Shown here in pieces: positions 63,774-64,000 of a stretch of DNA of 64,000 bases. Position numbers and translations under genes: made by a program. The notes under the pieces were generated by a model, which had not been told where the DNA came from, did no database searches, and worked only from the letters and a program-made list of their open reading frames with translations. The stretch covers positions 26,737,927 to 26,801,926 of the forward strand of contig CM019713.1 in NCBI GenBank assembly GCA_009760885.1, in the 5' to 3' direction. Position 1 is the first letter of the stretch. Every line of letters starts with the position of its first letter. Source of the DNA: Achatina immaculata (taxonomy: Eukaryota > Mollusca > Gastropoda > Stylommatophora > Achatinidae).

Positions 63774-64000
63774 GGTGACTGGGTGGAGACTGTTCACACT
63801 ATCCAACCACAGCAGCTACGAGTCCACTGTTAGAAGTACAGACAATTGAAACGAACGTAACTTTTTGGCTACAGGAAACAGATAACAAATAATTTGACGC
63901 ATAGAAAGTGAACATATAAACTAATGTACACATCTGTAGTGATACACGCGATATACGTAGAAAACGGATCTGAAGCGGGCAAGTGTTAGCTCCTAGTCAA
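63774..64000 (-). promoter_or_regulatory. 5' flank / 5' UTR of the GPCR gene
   Basis: An in-frame TAG precedes the ATG at 63773. Nothing diagnostic (TATA, initiator) could be assigned, and further 5' UTR exons may lie off the window. Confidence 0.3.

Overview
The window is animal nuclear DNA: small exons with clean splice sites, multi-kilobase introns, A+T-rich spacers, abundant minisatellites and many decayed LINE, Tc1/mariner, Penelope-like and tRNA-SINE copies. A cardioactive-peptide (CCAP)/neuropeptide S-type receptor together with this repeat spectrum suggests a lophotrochozoan, most likely a mollusc (inference; no species marker seen). No bacterial, viral or CRISPR content was found.

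Two protein-coding genes could be rebuilt by hand, both on the minus strand. (1) A Gfo/Idh/MocA-family NAD(P)-dependent oxidoreductase runs from its ATG at 23247 down to 1591 and off the left edge. Nine exons join in frame to about 304 residues, and the C-terminal part lies outside the window. One exon is followed by a GC rather than a GT donor. The 186-bp exon at 7295-7480 has a same-length neighbour at 7584-7769 with usable splice sites but three in-frame stops. (2) A class A GPCR, a probable CCAP receptor/neuropeptide S receptor homologue, runs from the ATG at 63773 to the stop at 43656. It has nine confident exons plus one predicted 26-bp microexon, about 388 residues. The stop codon and one splice donor lie inside minisatellite arrays.

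Layout: 1-23.2 kb is the oxidoreductase gene with intronic repeats: a 32-bp minisatellite at 3.8-5.3 kb, two TTAA-flanked MITEs, a Tc1 copy, LINE fragments, SINEs and a LINE with an inverted 5' part at 20-22 kb. 23.2-43.6 kb is the intergenic block between the promoter of gene 1 and the 3' end of gene 2. It holds a nested stack in which one LINE (LINE-B, 23.6-32.6 kb) is split by a TA-flanked DNA transposon and by a second LINE, and the transposon is itself split by two more LINE copies. It also holds a complete dead mariner (37.2-38.5 kb), another LINE-A copy and several minisatellites. 43.6-63.8 kb is the GPCR gene, whose introns hold SINEs, LINE copies with (GA)n tails, a foldback around (TA)n, and a Penelope-like element with inverted terminal repeats.

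The two genes show no obvious functional link. LINE names (LINE-A, -B and so on) are working labels for this window only.
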